DNA from: Prochlorococcus sp. AG-347-K18
GTDB lineage: Bacteria > Cyanobacteriota > Cyanobacteriia > PCC-6307 > Cyanobiaceae
Direction: 5' to 3'
DNA length: 64,000 nucleotides
Assembly (NCBI GenBank): GCA_003281365.1
Contig: QCCF01000004.1
Span: 1 to 64,000, forward strand
The notes beneath the pieces are model-generated. The model did not search any database and was not told the origin of the DNA. It saw only the letters and a list, made by a program, of their open reading frames with translations. Made by a program: the position numbers and the translations under genes. This document shows, in pieces, positions 18,329-26,245 of this stretch (position 1 is the first letter of the stretch; each line of letters starts with the position of its first letter).

Positions 18329-18568
18329 TTAATCTTCCAAATAATATTTATCAATATCCTTTGAAAAGTCTTTTTCCTTTTCTGATATTTCTTTATTATC
18401 TAAAAATATTGAAAGACTTACAAAATTCTTACCAAAGCTGATATTTGGATAGACATCCCTTTCTTTACATAATTTCTCAATTTGCTCCATGAATTTACTA
18501 ATTTTTGAGTATTGCTCAAATTCAAATCTTTTTTCAATCCTCAAAGGCGATTTTCTTTCATTCCACAT
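18329..18568 (-). CDS. acRAF: Pterin-dehydratase-like Rubisco assembly factor (acRAF)
   Basis: 79 residues with the pterin-4a-carbinolamine dehydratase fold: W at residue 2, IEKRFEFEQYSKISKFMEQ, PNISFGKNFVSLSIFL and the final DFSKDID helix. The catalytic HHP motif of true dehydratases reads VYP here, and the second active-site His is also absent, as in acRAF, which helps assemble form IA Rubisco rather than acting on pterins. It is the last gene of the carboxysome cluster, 73 bases after csoS4B, and seems to have its own -10 box. Confidence 0.8.
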   Translation of the reverse strand: MWNERKSPLRIEKRFEFEQYSKISKFMEQIEKLCKERDVYPNISFGKNFVSLSIFLDNKEISEKEKDFSKDIDKYYLED

Positions 18569-18594
18569 TTAATTCTTTATTCAAGACTTATTAC

Positions 18595-18600
18595 ATTATA
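18595..18600 (-). promoter_or_regulatory. Candidate -10 box for acRAF
   Basis: TATAAT on the reverse strand, 26 bases upstream of the acRAF ATG and inside the 73-base gap after csoS4B. There is no good -35 hexamer at 16-18 bases. If used, acRAF would be expressed partly independently of the carboxysome operon with a leader of about 20 bases. Confidence 0.4.
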
Positions 18601-18641
18601 CCTTTGACAAAATTTCTCAATATATTTTTGAAGTTAAAATT

Positions 18642-18890
18642 TTAGTCACTCTCCCAATAATCAATAATACCGCCAATTGTTAAATCAGTTTGAACTTCTG
18701 GATTTGGGCATGCAAATCTAGCCGCAGAGCCACTAGAAGTAAAAACCCAGTTACCCTCTCTAGCTCCAACAGGATCAACAGCAACTAATTTCTTTCCTTT
18801 ATTATTTTCTAAAATTCGTAAATTCATATGACCTAAGCCAGCGACTCTTTGAGTGCATACCATCCTTCCTAATACCTTCATGATTTCCAC
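18642..18890 (-). CDS. csoS4B: Carboxysome vertex protein CsoS4B
   Basis: 82 residues of the bacterial microcompartment vertex (BMV) family, which forms pentamers that close the icosahedral shell corners. Key stretches are VLGRMVCTQRVAGLGHMNL, AVDPVGAREGNWVF, SGSAARFACPNP and LTIGGIIDYWE. The GTG at 18890 has AGGAGGA nine bases upstream and gives the family-typical MEIM start, so I prefer it to the ATG three codons later. It follows csoS4A by 18 bases. Confidence 0.93.
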   Translation of the reverse strand: MEIMKVLGRMVCTQRVAGLGHMNLRILENNKGKKLVAVDPVGAREGNWVFTSSGSAARFACPNPEVQTDLTIGGIIDYWESD

Positions 18891-18908
18891 AATTTCTTTC
18901 CTCCTTTT

Positions 18909-19160
18909 TTACGACTTGTCAGGATCCCAATGATCAATTATTCCAACAATTGTTAAATCGCTTGGATAAGATTTACTTCCCGCTGCTTCTCTAGCGGCAG
19001 AACTTCCAACACAAATAACCCAATCTCCTGGCTTACAGCCAACAGCATCAACTGCAACTTTATTAGAAGACCCATCTAATACAACCTGCAGATGTTTATG
19101 TTCAAAACCAGGAATCCTATTTGTAGAAACAAGTGGTTTTACAACCTTGCAAATTAACAT
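18909..19160 (-). CDS. csoS4A: Carboxysome vertex protein CsoS4A
   Basis: 83 residues, paralogue of CsoS4B with the same BMV pattern: VVKPLVSTNRIPGFEHKHL, AVDAVGCKPGDWVICVG, SSAAREAAG and LTIVGIIDHWDPD. Pentamers cap shell vertices, and loss makes alpha-carboxysomes leaky to CO2. It starts two bases after the csoSCA stop, so translation is probably coupled. The pair CsoS4A/CsoS4B is standard for alpha-carboxysomes. Confidence 0.94.
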   Translation of the reverse strand: MLICKVVKPLVSTNRIPGFEHKHLQVVLDGSSNKVAVDAVGCKPGDWVICVGSSAAREAAGSKSYPSDLTIVGIIDHWDPDKS

Positions 19161-19162
19161 AA

Positions 19163-20692
19163 TTAGTGAGCCTCCTCTGTTTTTTTATCTAAAGACATTC
19201 CAATAATTTGGGCGGAATGAATGTTGTCCCTATCTCTAATAGTAGAGCAAGTATGTAGCAAACCTTGATCAACTAAATTTTTATATCTAATTGATATCGC
19301 ATTATTAACTCTTTCACAATCTTTTATTGCCCTCTCTTTTGCGCCGGGTACTTTGCCAGAGTAATCAAATCTTATTACTACTGGAATAGGTAGATCTTGA
19401 GAAACATTTAATCCAGTAAAAATCTTCACTCCTACATCTAAATCTGGTGCCCCTTCTTCGACTGTATCTAAATGAGCAAAATAAGTTAAATTTCTCAGAT
19501 GTACTTCTTTAAAACCTATACCTACTCCAATAAACCTCTCTGCATGTCCAATATCTTCATAAGAACCATTATGAAAACTCTTAACATAATCAATTTGAGA
19601 AATATTATTGACAATTAATTTATACGTAAATTTTTCCAGTCCACTGAGTTTATCTTTTGAAGATTGCTTAGAGATTGTCTGGCAAATTTCTCTCTCCGCA
19701 TCCTCTTTTGAAAAATTTATTGTTGAATTATAAATTTCTAATGTAGAAATGGTTTTTTCTAAATCTATGCCGCCATCGCTAGTTGATAAATGTATTTTTA
19801 ATGAATCAGTGTCTGTATCAAGTCCAATTAACATTAAATCCACAGAAGCTCCGCAGCAAAAGCTATTCTCTACAGCCTCTTTGAAAGCATATAATTTATT
19901 TCTACCTTCTGCTGCAGCTAACTCGTCATTACTCCCATGAGCTGCGCATCCCTGATGCAAAGGATCTACTGAACTGAAATGATAAGTTACAACTTTTAAG
20001 TACCTAGTATCTTTATGAGCTTCATTAGGGATATTCTCTCTATATCTTTTATGTTCAGTTTTTACCCATCTATTAACGGTATTTTCAATATCAAACAGTG
20101 CTCCAGCATGAGATCTTCTTCTTACTGAACTAAAAGGTATTCTCATTACATAAGCAACTGAATGAGCTAATCTTCCATCTGAACAAGGAGTTATATCAAG
20201 TAAATGTATTCCACAATCTAAGAGAAATTTTTCAAAGTCTTCCGCATCCCTACTTCCAGCAGCACCATCAAGTGGATCATTATTAAAAAAATTGTCGCTA
20301 AGTTTATCATGCTGTTTGAAAGCACACCATGCATATAAAGCCCTCATATCAAGTGGTTTAACCCAAGATTTATCTAATACATGGAGGGGTAAATCTATTC
20401 CCAAATTTTTTCTTGATATTTTCTGAGCTTTATTTATAAAATCTTCGTGATGTTGAATTCGGGCAATTTCCTTGAGAGTTGGAACAATTTCGTCAAAATC
20501 ACTTTTTATTTTGCTTTCGTACCTAAATAGATTTTCATTTTGAATAATATTAGTTAATTTATGAGACTTTCCAGAATTTTGTAAATTATTTGAATCTTTA
20601 GTTTGTATATGGATATTTTCAGTAAAAGTTTTCATTGGAGCGGTTGGCCCCAATGTGAAGTTCTTGGCTTTAGCCAGTCCTCTTAAAGGCAT
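19163..20692 (-). CDS. csoSCA: Carboxysomal beta-type carbonic anhydrase CsoSCA
   Basis: 509 residues. It converts bicarbonate to CO2 inside the carboxysome next to Rubisco. The zinc and catalytic residues are Cys170, Asp172 and Arg174 in TPCSDGRLAHS, His238 in TYHFSSVDP and Cys249 in LHQGCAAHGSND, by analogy with the Halothiobacillus enzyme. The C-terminal half is the degenerate second carbonic anhydrase domain. The N-terminal Ser/Asn-rich stretch (about 20-55) fits the disordered segment that anchors the enzyme to Rubisco or the shell. It begins seven bases after csoS2. Confidence 0.95.
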   Translation of the reverse strand: MPLRGLAKAKNFTLGPTAPMKTFTENIHIQTKDSNNLQNSGKSHKLTNIIQNENLFRYESKIKSDFDEIVPTLKEIARIQHHEDFINKAQKISRKNLGIDLPLHVLDKSWVKPLDMRALYAWCAFKQHDKLSDNFFNNDPLDGAAGSRDAEDFEKFLLDCGIHLLDITPCSDGRLAHSVAYVMRIPFSSVRRRSHAGALFDIENTVNRWVKTEHKRYRENIPNEAHKDTRYLKVVTYHFSSVDPLHQGCAAHGSNDELAAAEGRNKLYAFKEAVENSFCCGASVDLMLIGLDTDTDSLKIHLSTSDGGIDLEKTISTLEIYNSTINFSKEDAEREICQTISKQSSKDKLSGLEKFTYKLIVNNISQIDYVKSFHNGSYEDIGHAERFIGVGIGFKEVHLRNLTYFAHLDTVEEGAPDLDVGVKIFTGLNVSQDLPIPVVIRFDYSGKVPGAKERAIKDCERVNNAISIRYKNLVDQGLLHTCSTIRDRDNIHSAQIIGMSLDKKTEEAH

Positions 20693-20699
20693 TATTTAG

Positions 20700-22994
20700 T
20701 TAACCTCTTGCACCACCTGAAAAGGTAACAAGTTGTCCCTCACGAGTATTACCACTAGATCCAGTTATCAAGAAATCTGGTTTTTCTGTTTCCTCATTTC
20801 TTTTTATTTCCATAGGGGGCATTGCACTCATGAATCCTGCTCTTGATGGATTTCTCTTCCTAGAAGAAGCTCCCTCTGTGCCTGTTACCTTATCGCCGCG
20901 ATCCCAATCATCACCAGTTACGTTTCCCACTGATTGTCCTTCACCAGTAATCCTTGATGCGACTCTTTTTTCTGGTGTCTTTGCAGCACGATCTGCCTCT
21001 TCAATTTCCATTTTTTGTTTATAAGTAATATTTTTATTCGGTTCAAATCTAAATTTTTCAGTACCAGTGACCTTATCAACTGCCATATCAAAAGGTCCTG
21101 TTACCTTTGAACCATTTTCATATTCATTGCCAGTAACACCTTGAGTATTTTTTTCAGAATATTTATCTCTTGATGGTGATTTAACAGAGAATTCGTTCCA
21201 AGTGTTACCTGCTGACTTTTCCGGATTAGCATAAGCAGTATCATTTGGAGGATTATCACAAGCTTGTGAGAACTGATCTCCACCGACATAAGGAGTCCCT
21301 GTTAGGTTTTTACAAGCACCTTTCTTAGCACCAGTCATTACTCCGCCAATTCCTGGTTGTTGTCCTGTAAGTCTGGCATTTGAATTATTTCCAGAATTAA
21401 TTATTGCTCTTGATTTCATATCTTCAGAAGTTTCAGTATTACAATTCTCTTTAATCTGATCTAAGCCTGCGTATGGTGTTCCTGTTAACACTTTGCATGA
21501 ACCTGGTTCATCTCCAGTTACTATTTCTGATCTTCCTGTCATAGTACCGCTTATTAAATTTGACTTTGAAGAAAGGCTTAAACCTACTTTTCTAGCTTCT
21601 GGTTTTGGTTTTGAACCGCAAAACTTCTCGTATTGTTGAGATCCTATATACTCATCGCCAGTTACATTCTTACAACTCCCATGTTCATTCCCTGTCATAT
21701 GGTCTGATCTTCCAACCCCTGTACCAGTTACATTATTCCCATTAAGAGTGTTGTAACTACCTACTTTTTCAAATGCTTTGCCTTTTGGATTTGGCTCAGA
21801 GCCAAGATATTGATCTCCAGTTAACTGATGTCCAGAACCTGATTCATCTCCAGTAACTAGGGTTGATCTACCAGGAAGTGATCCAGATACTTTTAATCCA
21901 TCGGTTGTAGTACTGTGTTTAACCTTTGAAGGATTTTTTGGAACGTCACCACAATACTTCTGTGATTCATTAGCAGATACATATTCAGTACCTGTGAGGT
22001 TTTTACAAGTCCCTGGCTCATCGCCTGTGACGTTATCAGATCTACCAACTTCATTCCCAGTCACTTTATTTCCTGATGTTGTTGCAGTAACAGTAGATCT
22101 AAGTGGTTGTTTATAACTTAGTCTATCTTGACAAAATTGATCAACAACTTCTGCTCCCATGTATTGAGTGCCTGTAACTGTTCTACATGTACTTGCTTCA
22201 TTACCTGTAGTTTTTACAGATCTATTAGCTTGTGTTCCAGTCACCATTTGACCTGAATCAGTTTCACTTTTACCAACTTTCCAGCTAGCATCTGCAATAT
22301 TTTGTTTGGCGCCATTTTTATTTGGACCACATGGTCTACATTTACCATTACCTTTTTTGCCTGTAGCACCAGTTTTACTTCTTAACTCTCTCACTCTCTG
22401 AGAAATTTCTCTACTACTTAAATCTGGATCTCCCCTTCTAGCTAAAGAAGCGGCACTGGTATTTTGTTTAATTGCTGATTTACCATGCTTAGATTGAGCT
22501 TCTCTTCTAGCTAAAACAATATCTCTACTTGTATTAGTAATGGGCTTTCTCTTCTGATTAATTCTTCTCTTAACGCTGGGCTTGAGGGACTTAGATTCTG
22601 TACTAGTTGAATCCTGACTTTCTTGATTTTCATTTATAGTTGAATTAACTACGTTTACAGGACTTTCTTTTTTAACATCAGTACGTGTTCTATCGGATGA
22701 AGTTATAGCTGATTTCCCGTGGGTAGACATTGCTTTTCTTCTCTCTATTACTAACTCTTTACTAGATAAAGTTGTTGAAGAATTTCTGTTTACTTGAGTT
22801 TTTGGAATATGTTTTGTAGCTGGTTTTGAAATATTATGATTATTAGGAGAATACTGAGTCCCAGAAATATTTATATCTTGAGAAGATCGAACTCTATCTT
22901 TGGTAGTTGAAGAATAAGCAGCAGCTTTTTTACCGCTATCACTCATCGCCTTTCTTCTTTCAAGTGCAATCTCTCTGCTAGTTTTTTTTGACAT
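20700..22994 (-). CDS. csoS2: Carboxysome scaffold protein CsoS2
   Basis: 764 residues from the ATG at 22994 (an in-frame TTG three codons earlier is less likely), intrinsically disordered and repeat-built. The N-terminal region carries Rubisco-binding repeats of the type SREIALERRKAMS..GK: three clear copies and a fourth diverged one. The middle region has six repeats with VTG..PG.C..LTGT.Y and a trailing Cys; the third lacks both Cys. The C-terminal region repeats VTG motifs and ends ITGSSGNTREGQLVTFSGG, the shell-anchoring tail. It links Rubisco to the shell during assembly. Confidence 0.95.
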   Translation of the reverse strand: MSKKTSREIALERRKAMSDSGKKAAAYSSTTKDRVRSSQDINISGTQYSPNNHNISKPATKHIPKTQVNRNSSTTLSSKELVIERRKAMSTHGKSAITSSDRTRTDVKKESPVNVVNSTINENQESQDSTSTESKSLKPSVKRRINQKRKPITNTSRDIVLARREAQSKHGKSAIKQNTSAASLARRGDPDLSSREISQRVRELRSKTGATGKKGNGKCRPCGPNKNGAKQNIADASWKVGKSETDSGQMVTGTQANRSVKTTGNEASTCRTVTGTQYMGAEVVDQFCQDRLSYKQPLRSTVTATTSGNKVTGNEVGRSDNVTGDEPGTCKNLTGTEYVSANESQKYCGDVPKNPSKVKHSTTTDGLKVSGSLPGRSTLVTGDESGSGHQLTGDQYLGSEPNPKGKAFEKVGSYNTLNGNNVTGTGVGRSDHMTGNEHGSCKNVTGDEYIGSQQYEKFCGSKPKPEARKVGLSLSSKSNLISGTMTGRSEIVTGDEPGSCKVLTGTPYAGLDQIKENCNTETSEDMKSRAIINSGNNSNARLTGQQPGIGGVMTGAKKGACKNLTGTPYVGGDQFSQACDNPPNDTAYANPEKSAGNTWNEFSVKSPSRDKYSEKNTQGVTGNEYENGSKVTGPFDMAVDKVTGTEKFRFEPNKNITYKQKMEIEEADRAAKTPEKRVASRITGEGQSVGNVTGDDWDRGDKVTGTEGASSRKRNPSRAGFMSAMPPMEIKRNEETEKPDFLITGSSGNTREGQLVTFSGGARG

Positions 22995-23032
22995 AATCTT
23001 CAAGTTTAAATTCTTTAAAAACTTTTTTGAAA

Positions 23033-23062
23033 AACTTTCTCCAAAATTTTTTGGAGAAAGTT
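23033..23062 (-). terminator. Strong hairpin between cbbS and csoS2 (attenuator-like)
   Basis: AACTTTCTCCAAAA (23033-23046) and TTTTGGAGAAAGTT (23049-23062) pair perfectly over 14 bases around two bases. On the coding (reverse) strand the hairpin is followed by TTTTC. It sits 20 bases after the cbbS stop and 38 bases before the csoS2 ATG. It could be a leaky terminator or an RNA processing or stability element that keeps cbbLS mRNA above csoS2 mRNA. The structure is seen directly; the role is inferred. Confidence 0.6.
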
Positions 23063-23082
23063 ATTAACTACGATAAGTAGCT

Positions 23083-23424
23083 TTAACGTCCTTGGAAAAC
23101 TACAAAAGCTGTTCCTTGACTTTGAGTGTAAGCATCGTATCCGATGATTCTTACATGATGATCAGGGTATGCTCTATGACATGCCTCTAATTCGCTCACG
23201 ATCAAGTTAAGATCTTTTTCCCCAAAGAATGGGAGTTTCCAATAAGACCAATAAGTTTGCATACATCCACTTGGATGAACATGCTCAATAACTGGACTCC
23301 AACCTTGAGCAATTATGTACGCAATTTGGTCATATATTTCTTCCTGGGTCATCGGTGGTAAGAAACCGAATGTTTCCAGGGTTGCAACTGTTTGATAGTC
23401 GCTTACTGTGCTCTGGAAAGGCAT
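23083..23424 (-). CDS. cbbS: Ribulose bisphosphate carboxylase small subunit (form IA)
   Basis: 113 residues. The opening TLETFGFLPPMTQEEIYDQI and the central PFFGEKDLNLIVSELEACHRAYPDHHVRI.GYD block are diagnostic for the small subunit. Four copies cap each end of the large-subunit octamer. It follows cbbL by 88 bases, a gap that contains two hairpins. The length is the usual one for alpha-carboxysomal Rubisco. Confidence 0.97.
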   Translation of the reverse strand: MPFQSTVSDYQTVATLETFGFLPPMTQEEIYDQIAYIIAQGWSPVIEHVHPSGCMQTYWSYWKLPFFGEKDLNLIVSELEACHRAYPDHHVRIIGYDAYTQSQGTAFVVFQGR

Positions 23425-23450
23425 AATTAATCAAAATGTGAATGTAATTA

Positions 23451-23464
23451 CTCGTAAAAACGAG
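23451..23464 (-). other. Small hairpin in the cbbL-cbbS gap
   Basis: CTCGT and ACGAG pair over five bases around a four-A loop (UUUU in the transcript), about 26 bases upstream of the cbbS start. It is weak and may act together with the larger hairpin at 23477-23499. Confidence 0.3.
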
Positions 23465-23476
23465 ATTTTAATAAGT

Positions 23477-23499
23477 TTGAGGAGAATTAATCTCCTCAA
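23477..23499 (-). other. Perfect 9-bp hairpin in the cbbL-cbbS gap
   Basis: TTGAGGAGA and TCTCCTCAA are exact reverse complements around ATTAA, 14 bases downstream of the cbbL stop on the coding strand. A role in mRNA stability or processing between the two Rubisco subunits is likely, since full termination here would prevent subunit co-expression. The stem also contains GAGGAGA, a Shine-Dalgarno-like string, but it is too far from cbbS to serve it. Confidence 0.5.
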
Positions 23500-23513
23500 T
23501 TTCGGAACTTGAG

Positions 23514-24929
23514 TTAACCCTGAACGTCAAGCTTGTCGACAGTGTCAAACTCGAACTTAATTTCCTTCCAAGTTTCTAGAGCAATAGCTAATTCAGGACT
23601 ATGCTTAGCAGCTTCCATAAGAATGTCTCTACTCTCTTTTTCGATTTCGCGACCAGCATTACGGGCTTTTACACAGGCTTCTAAAGCAACTCTGTTAGCT
23701 GCAGCTCCAGCAGCTGAACCCCATGGATGACCATGTGTTCCTCCACCGAACTGAAGGCAGGAATCATCCCCAAAGATTGCAAGAAGTGCAGGCATATGCC
23801 AAACATGGATACCACCTGATGCGACTGCAAATACTCCAGGCATTGAACCCCAATCTTGATCAAAGAAGTTTCCTCTTGATCTATCTTCAGGAACAAATGA
23901 CTCTCTTAAGTTGTCAATATAACCAAGAGTTGTTTGACGATCACCTTCTAGTTTTCCAACCACTGTTCCAGTATGTAGTTGGTCTCCTCCAGATAGTCTC
24001 AAACATTTTGCAAGAACTCTGAAGTGAATACCATGCTTTGGATGTCTATCAATAACAGCATGCATAGCTCTATGAATATGCAGAAGCATGCCATTTTTAC
24101 GACACCAATTAGCTAATCCAGTATTTGCAGTAAAACCACCAGTTATATAATCATGCATGATGATTGGCATATCTAGCTCTTTAGCAAATTCAGCTCTTTC
24201 ATAGAGTTCTTCAGGAGTGTTAGCAGTACAATTTAGATAGTGACCTTTAACTTCTCCAGTTTCTCGCTGAGCAAGCTTAACTGCTTCTGCAACAAACTCA
24301 AATCTTTCTCTCCAACGTTGGAATGGTTGAGAATTAATATTCTCATCATCCTTCGTTAAATCAAGACCGCCTCTAAGACATTCATATACAACTCGACCAT
24401 AGTTTTTACCAGATAATCCTAATTTAGGTTTGATGGTACAACCAAGTAGAGGTCTCCCGTATTTGTTAAGTCGATCTCTTTCAACTACGATTCCGTTTGG
24501 TGGACCACCGCAAGTTTTAATGAAAGCAATTGGGAATCTAATATCTTCTAGACGTAGATGTCTTAGAGCTTTAAATCCAAAAACGTTTCCTACAAGAGAT
24601 GTTAATACGTTTGTAATTGAGCCTTCTTCAAAAAGATCTAAAGGATATGCAATAAAAGCATAGAAAGCTTCAGGATCTCCAGGAACGTCTTCTATTCGAT
24701 AACAACGTCCTTTATAAAATTCTAAGTCTGTAAGTAACTCGGACCAAACTGTTGACCAAGTACCTGTTGAAGATTCAGCGGCAACAGCTGCTGCAACTTC
24801 TTCTCTTGGAACACCTTCCTGACCTGTACATTTGAAACAGGCTAGTAAATCGGTGTCTAGGGGTACATATTCTGGAGTCCAGTAGGTATCTCTGTACTCC
24901 TTTACCCCTGCGTCATACTTCTTACTCAT
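23514..24929 (-). CDS. cbbL: Ribulose bisphosphate carboxylase large subunit (form IA)
   Basis: 471 residues. Catalytic features are Lys167 in [11 protein letters not shown], the carbamylated Lys193 in LDLTKDDEN, the RuBP-binding [12 protein letters not shown] and the loop-6 Lys in VGKLEGDRQ. The N-terminal region ([19 protein letters not shown]) is the proteobacterial-like form IA type that is packed in alpha-carboxysomes, not the form IB of beta-cyanobacteria. It fixes CO2 onto RuBP. It is the second gene of the operon, 69 bases after csoS1. Confidence 0.98.
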   Translation of the reverse strand: MSKKYDAGVKEYRDTYWTPEYVPLDTDLLACFKCTGQEGVPREEVAAAVAAESSTGTWSTVWSELLTDLEFYKGRCYRIEDVPGDPEAFYAFIAYPLDLFEEGSITNVLTSLVGNVFGFKALRHLRLEDIRFPIAFIKTCGGPPNGIVVERDRLNKYGRPLLGCTIKPKLGLSGKNYGRVVYECLRGGLDLTKDDENINSQPFQRWRERFEFVAEAVKLAQRETGEVKGHYLNCTANTPEELYERAEFAKELDMPIIMHDYITGGFTANTGLANWCRKNGMLLHIHRAMHAVIDRHPKHGIHFRVLAKCLRLSGGDQLHTGTVVGKLEGDRQTTLGYIDNLRESFVPEDRSRGNFFDQDWGSMPGVFAVASGGIHVWHMPALLAIFGDDSCLQFGGGTHGHPWGSAAGAAANRVALEACVKARNAGREIEKESRDILMEAAKHSPELAIALETWKEIKFEFDTVDKLDVQG

Positions 24930-24963
24930 AAGGATAAATTTAGGTCTTTGTAGGGAAAATAAT

Positions 24964-24977
24964 TATTTTGCAAAATA
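24964..24977. other. 14-base palindrome in the csoS1-cbbL gap
   Basis: TATTTTGCAAAATA is fully self-complementary and lies between the csoS1 stop and the cbbL start. It is AT-rich and short, so it is a weak candidate for an RNA hairpin or protein site. It is notable mainly because the next two gaps of this operon also hold perfect inverted repeats. Confidence 0.3.
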
Positions 24978-24998
24978 TATAAATCTTGCTTTATTTAA

Positions 24999-25310
24999 TT
25001 AGTCCTTTTGACCAAGAAATTCACCATTACCTAGAGCAGGTTCAACTTCTCTATGAGGACGAGCAATAATGTGAGCTGCAACTAAACCGTCACCAACTCT
25101 TTCACAAGCATCAGCACCAGCTCTTACAGCTGCATTAACTGCGCCTGTTTCACCTCTAACTAATACTGTGACATAACCGCCACCAACGAATTCACGACCA
25201 ATAAGGCGAACTTCTGCTGCCTTTGTCATTGCGTCTGCTGCTTCGATTGCAGGTACAAGTCCGCGTGTCTCGATCATGCCGAGAGCGATACCCATTGTTT
25301 CTGTAGCCAT
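24999..25310 (-). CDS. csoS1: Major carboxysome shell protein CsoS1
   Basis: 103 residues, a single BMC (Pfam00936) domain that forms hexamers tiling the shell facets. Typical strings are ALGMIETRGLVPAIEAADAM, VGGGYVTVLVRGETGAVNAA and AHIIARPHREVEPAL. Only this one copy is in the window, consistent with the single-copy csoS1 of Prochlorococcus. It is the first gene of the operon. Shell pores formed by its hexamers admit bicarbonate and RuBP. Confidence 0.97.
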   Translation of the reverse strand: MATETMGIALGMIETRGLVPAIEAADAMTKAAEVRLIGREFVGGGYVTVLVRGETGAVNAAVRAGADACERVGDGLVAAHIIARPHREVEPALGNGEFLGQKD

Positions 25311-25328
25311 TGTCTACTAAATACTAAA

Positions 25329-25342
25329 TGTGGAATGTTCAA
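25329..25342. repeat. Direct repeat copy 1, TGTGGAATGTTCAA
   Basis: An identical 14-mer recurs at 25560-25573, 231 bases away. Copy 1 lies 19 bases upstream of the csoS1 start codon, within the probable csoS1 leader. An exact 14-base repeat within 327 bases is not expected by chance. Confidence 0.6.
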
Positions 25343-25430
25343 TTCGAAGAATGCTTCATTAAGTACTTATAAGTCAAGCGTTTTCGACAAAATCTCCATT
25401 AATGTTTTTTCTATCATTCATAAGTTAAAC

Positions 25431-25460
25431 TTATCACCCTTGGTACTATTGATATGTCAA
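25431..25460 (-). promoter_or_regulatory. Candidate csoS1 operon promoter
   Basis: On the reverse strand TTGACA (25455-25460) is a perfect -35 hexamer, and TGATAA (25431-25436) lies 18 bases downstream as a poor -10. Transcription would begin near 25424, leaving a leader of about 115 bases. The palindrome TAAGTTAAACTTA overlaps the -10, a good place for a repressor. This is a reading by eye; a transcription start map would decide. Confidence 0.4.
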
Positions 25461-25538
25461 TACTTATGCAAATTAGTTAGTGCATCAAAACATACTGTTG
25501 TGTTAAGAAAAAATTTACATTATGTTATTTCCGTACGA

Positions 25539-25584
25539 GACAGGCCCTGTCTACACAGGTGTGGAATGTTCAACCTTTCCTGTC
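25539..25584. repeat. Inverted-repeat cluster with second copy of the 14-mer
   Basis: GACAGG-C-CCTGTC (25539-25551) overlaps CCTGT-CTAC-ACAGG (25546-25559). Copy 2 of TGTGGAATGTTCAA follows (25560-25573), then another CCTGTCT (25579-25585). The CCTGT and ACAGG segments can pair in mutually exclusive ways, as in a structured RNA or a multi-site operator. The local GC is clearly higher than in the surrounding sequence. Confidence 0.5.
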
Positions 25585-25637
25585 TCCGTATCAAGCTTTG
25601 AAGTAAGATAATATTCACAATAAAATTTTATATTATT

Positions 25638-26222
25638 TTGAACCTTCCAGTTCTAACTATTGCTAGTGGCAATCAAAGAAAAGTATCTGAAATTTCAGAG
25701 ATGCTGGATGTTTTGTCTTTAAAGGTTGAGAAGCAACCAGAATATTTAAATGTCGAAGAAACTGGGAAAACATATTTTGAGAATGCACTACTTAAAGCCA
25801 AGGCAGCTTCTCTAGAGACAAAAACTTGGGCATTAGCTGATGACTCGGGTCTTGAAGTAGATGTTTTAGATGGTCGACCAGGAATTTATTCTGCTCGATA
25901 TGCCAAAAATAATGATGAGAAAATTAAAAAATTAATTAATGAACTTTCTGATAGTCCTTATAGGAGTGCAAGATTTATAAGTTGTATGGTTTTGTGCGAT
26001 CCCTCAGGAAACTTAGTTAAAGATACAACAGGAATATGTTGGGGAGAAATTCTTAAGAAACCCAAATATCCTAATGGAGAGTTCGAATCTATTTTTTGGG
26101 TTAAAGAAGCTAATTGTGTTTACGGTGAGCTCTCACAATCACAACTAAATAAATTAGGTAGTAGAGGTAAAGCTGCAAAAATTATGTCACCTTTTTTAAA
26201 AAAAGAGATAGGTTTAAGTTAA
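25638..26222 (+). CDS. rdgB: Non-canonical purine NTP pyrophosphatase (RdgB/HAM1)
   Basis: 194 residues. The substrate motif TIASGNQRKVSEI (the family's T/S-x-N-xxK) opens the protein, ALADDSGLEVD carries the metal-binding Asp pair, and PGIYSARYA follows. It hydrolyses ITP, dITP and XTP to prevent mutagenic incorporation. The start is TTG, three residues before the first family-conserved strand. The gene lies between the csoS1 operon and csoS1D, which is its usual place in marine picocyanobacteria as I recall. Confidence 0.93.
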   Translation: MNLPVLTIASGNQRKVSEISEMLDVLSLKVEKQPEYLNVEETGKTYFENALLKAKAASLETKTWALADDSGLEVDVLDGRPGIYSARYAKNNDEKIKKLINELSDSPYRSARFISCMVLCDPSGNLVKDTTGICWGEILKKPKYPNGEFESIFWVKEANCVYGELSQSQLNKLGSRGKAAKIMSPFLKKEIGLS

Positions 26223-26245
26223 TAAAAGGTTTAAACAAAAATTTC

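Larger units (their letters stand above)
25311..25637. promoter_or_regulatory. Divergent control region between csoS1 and rdgB
   Basis: 327 bases without a credible gene; a forward 88-codon open frame here has no recognisable protein character. It holds a candidate csoS1 promoter (25431-25460), the palindromes ACTTATAAGT (25365-25374) and TAAGTTAAACTTA (25421-25433), a 14-base direct repeat at 25329 and 25560, and a compact inverted-repeat cluster at 25539-25584. The density of symmetric elements suggests regulator binding or a small RNA. rdgB begins at a TTG at the right edge. Confidence 0.5.

Noticed and set aside
21101..21289. Shifted frame inside csoS2, considered as a programmed -1 frameshift product
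   Set aside because: I see no convincing slippery heptamer with a downstream structure, and the main frame is complete; full-length CsoS2 alone is the simplest reading.
23533..24663. Several open frames antisense to or in other frames of cbbL
   Set aside because: They are low-complexity shadows of a highly conserved gene with no independent motifs or start signals.
25335..25601. 88-codon forward open frame between csoS1 and rdgB
   Set aside because: It overlaps repeats and palindromes and shows no protein motif or ribosome binding site; the region is better read as control sequence.
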